A stretch of DNA of 36,246 nucleotides from a virus, in IMG/VR virus record IMGVR_UViG_3300028388_004050, positions 1-36,246 of that record, one strand, 5' to 3'. Every line of letters starts with the position of its first letter. Position 1 is the stretch's first letter. The notes under the pieces were generated by a model that made no database searches, was not told the DNA's origin, and saw only the letters and a program-made list of their open reading frames with translations. The position numbers and the translations under genes are program-made. Positions 35,202 to 36,246 of the stretch are shown here, piece by piece.

Positions 35202-35205
35202 CACT

Positions 35206-35382
35206 TTATTTGTAGTGTTTACCAAAAAACACCAAATTCAATCCGTATGTGTCGTCGTGGTCAGTCCAAAAGTCATCATTAGCATCGATAGGAACCAAAA
35301 TGTTAATCGTCTGACCACGATGGTTTTCCAACACGACAATGTTATCGGTATTACTGTGAGGTTTAATTTGTACAAACTTCAT
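35206..35382 (-). CDS. Hypothetical protein (58 aa)
   Basis: MKFVQIKPHSNTDNIVVLEN then a beta-rich, acidic chain. The ATG at 35382 has an ideal SD (GGAG, inside the end of the upstream gene); the longer frame upstream overlaps that gene and is unlikely. No family recognised. Confidence 0.6.
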   Translation of the reverse strand: MKFVQIKPHSNTDNIVVLENHRGQTINILVPIDANDDFWTDHDDTYGLNLVFFGKHYK

Positions 35383-35383
35383 T

Positions 35384-35800
35384 TTAAACTCCAAAGAACC
35401 GTTTGACATCCCACCACGTACCAACAACAAGCGGTTCCACAAAGTCGTTTTCACGACCCCACACTTCGGCACGTCCAAACGTTTTTTTATGACCGCTACG
35501 CGGGATGATGGTGTATACAACATCGCCGGTTTTTATATTACAGATCCGGAAGTCATCATATAGACGACCATAAACAGGACAGTTGTTCTTAAAGAACACG
35601 TACATGTTTTCACAATCGACTTTGCTTGACTTGGCGACCTGCTTAACTTTTGCGGTGAGTTGGATCGTCTTGTTGCGCAGCGACGTGTCGCGGCAGAACC
35701 AGTCATACCACCCAGCTTCACACTGAGTTTCGATCGCCGACGAGTTGAACTCTCCCGCATCAAAACGTTTGATGAAATTGTTAATCGGCATATTTTCCAT
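35384..35800 (-). CDS. Conserved hypothetical protein (138 aa)
   Basis: Starts NMPINNFIKRFDAGEFNSSA; has WYDWFCRDTSLRNKTIQLTA, ENMYVFFKNNCPVYGRLYDD and a C-terminal GTWWDVKRFF. Similar small proteins with WYDWFC occur in other phages; function unknown. The ATG overlaps the previous TAA (TAATG). Confidence 0.6.
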   Translation of the reverse strand: MENMPINNFIKRFDAGEFNSSAIETQCEAGWYDWFCRDTSLRNKTIQLTAKVKQVAKSSKVDCENMYVFFKNNCPVYGRLYDDFRICNIKTGDVVYTIIPRSGHKKTFGRAEVWGRENDFVEPLVVGTWWDVKRFFGV

Positions 35801-35991
35801 TACACTTCTCCCAGTTTATCTTTCCAGTACAGCTTAATCCACCGCTCCGGGTTGTGATCAAGATGGCGTTTTGCCACATCGATTGCAGGTTCGCTAGACA
35901 GCGAACTGACCGCATTGCAAAACGGTATCTCAAAGCTTTCAACCATCCAACGGGCGACATCCTCGTACACCATTTGTTCAAAATCAGTCAT
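35800..35991 (-). CDS. Hypothetical protein (63 aa)
   Basis: MTDFEQMVYEDVARWMVESF and a C-terminal HNPERWIKLYWKDKLGEV. Helical and acidic. SD GAGGAAA just before the ATG, overlapping the previous gene's stop region. No family recognised. Confidence 0.6.
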   Translation of the reverse strand: MTDFEQMVYEDVARWMVESFEIPFCNAVSSLSSEPAIDVAKRHLDHNPERWIKLYWKDKLGEV

Positions 35992-36000
35992 TGGTTTTCC

Positions 36001-36087
36001 TCAGAAAATCAGTGCAACAGCAATGGCCGTGTAAAACACCACGGTCCAAATGATTACATACGCAAGCATTTTAGCAGAGTTATCCAT
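36001..36087 (-). CDS. 28-aa membrane peptide
   Basis: MDNSAKMLAYVIIWTVVFYT then AIAVALIF: a short polar start and one membrane helix. The start overlaps the stop of the previous gene (TAATG). One of several tiny membrane peptides of the window (also 7279-7359 and 17632-17751). Confidence 0.5.
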   Translation of the reverse strand: MDNSAKMLAYVIIWTVVFYTAIAVALIF

Positions 36088-36242
36088 TAGTCGACCTCAT
36101 ATGCATTAGTGATTTGAAGAACCTGCATGTAAAGCTCTTCGGCAATGGTAGTATCATTCAACTGTTGAATTTCAAGCTGCCGATACCGCTGCAACAGGTT
36201 CCGAAGAGTGCCGGCGGCACACTTGAGGTCACGAACAGTCAT
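36087..36242 (-). CDS. Hypothetical helical protein (51 aa)
   Basis: MTVRDLKCAAGTLRNLLQRY then a helical Gln/Leu-rich stretch ending in NAYEVD. The ATG is 4 nt from the window edge, so a start further upstream cannot be excluded. No family recognised. Confidence 0.55.
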   Translation of the reverse strand: MTVRDLKCAAGTLRNLLQRYRQLEIQQLNDTTIAEELYMQVLQITNAYEVD

Positions 36243-36246
36243 CGTG

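Noticed and set aside
35206-35523. 105-aa version of the gene starting at 35523
   Set aside because: The first 47 codons overlap the 138-aa gene in another frame; the ATG at 35382 has an ideal SD.

Overview
The window is part of a large, lytic-type myovirus genome of the broad T4 superfamily, probably from a marine or other aquatic habitat. The evidence is a class II (B12-dependent) ribonucleotide reductase, PhoH, a T4-type RNase H, a GIY-YIG (Seg-like) nuclease, a T4-like i-spanin/o-spanin pair, a block of virion-type genes typical of marine T4-like phages, and about 23 tRNA genes. The host cannot be named from this sequence; the promoters are ordinary sigma70 type and the lipoproteins and spanins imply a Gram-negative host. 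Nearly everything reads on the minus strand, so transcription runs from high to low coordinates; the one convincing plus-strand gene is at 4420-4833.

Layout in transcription order. (1) 33.5-36.2 kb: early-type small genes and a DUF932/TIGR03299 protein, ending in a strong terminator at 33540-33560. (2) 23.6-33.5 kb: a late/virion block that starts with a T4-type late promoter (TATAAATA) and ends with the spanins and a hairpin. It contains a PD-(D/E)XK-like nuclease, a structural protein, a homing-endonuclease remnant, a ligase-like KWDG protein interrupted by an in-frame UGA, a basic core-type protein, a cytidylyltransferase-like protein, and a P-loop kinase. Several of these begin with a short leader of the F-K-x-[YFL]-[IL]-x-E type, which looks like the T4 capsid-targeting sequence. 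(3) 16.9-23.5 kb: nucleotide metabolism and replication (nrdJ, zinc ribbon, Seg-like nuclease, RNase H, PhoH, glutaredoxin). (4) 10.2-16.9 kb: a tightly overlapping sugar/surface-chemistry operon with five or six glycosyltransferase-like genes, a methyltransferase, a sulfotransferase, a TagD-like cytidylyltransferase and a HAD phosphatase. (5) 0-10.2 kb: short early operons mixed with tRNA genes, a staphylococcal-nuclease homologue, an endolysin-like CHAP protein, a methyltransferase-GT29 fusion and a collagen-like lipoprotein.

At least ten early promoters share one form, TGTTGACTT then TATATT with exactly 17 nt between the boxes. Many drive tRNAs or tiny genes.

The most unusual items are four. 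First, an in-frame CTT-TGA-CTT in the ligase-like virion gene, next to a homing-endonuclease remnant; the stop separates a capsid-targeting leader from the enzyme. Second, two abutting structured RNAs at 6774-7076, each closed by near-identical 18-nt arms and carrying tRNA-like parts. Third, a set of aberrant tRNAs: a Lys-type tRNA with a duplicated anticodon loop, a Cys-type tRNA with a long variable arm, and a palindromic tRNA-like element. Fourth, a fused methyltransferase-sialyltransferase-fold protein. All functional calls come from reading sequence by eye; no database or folding program was used.
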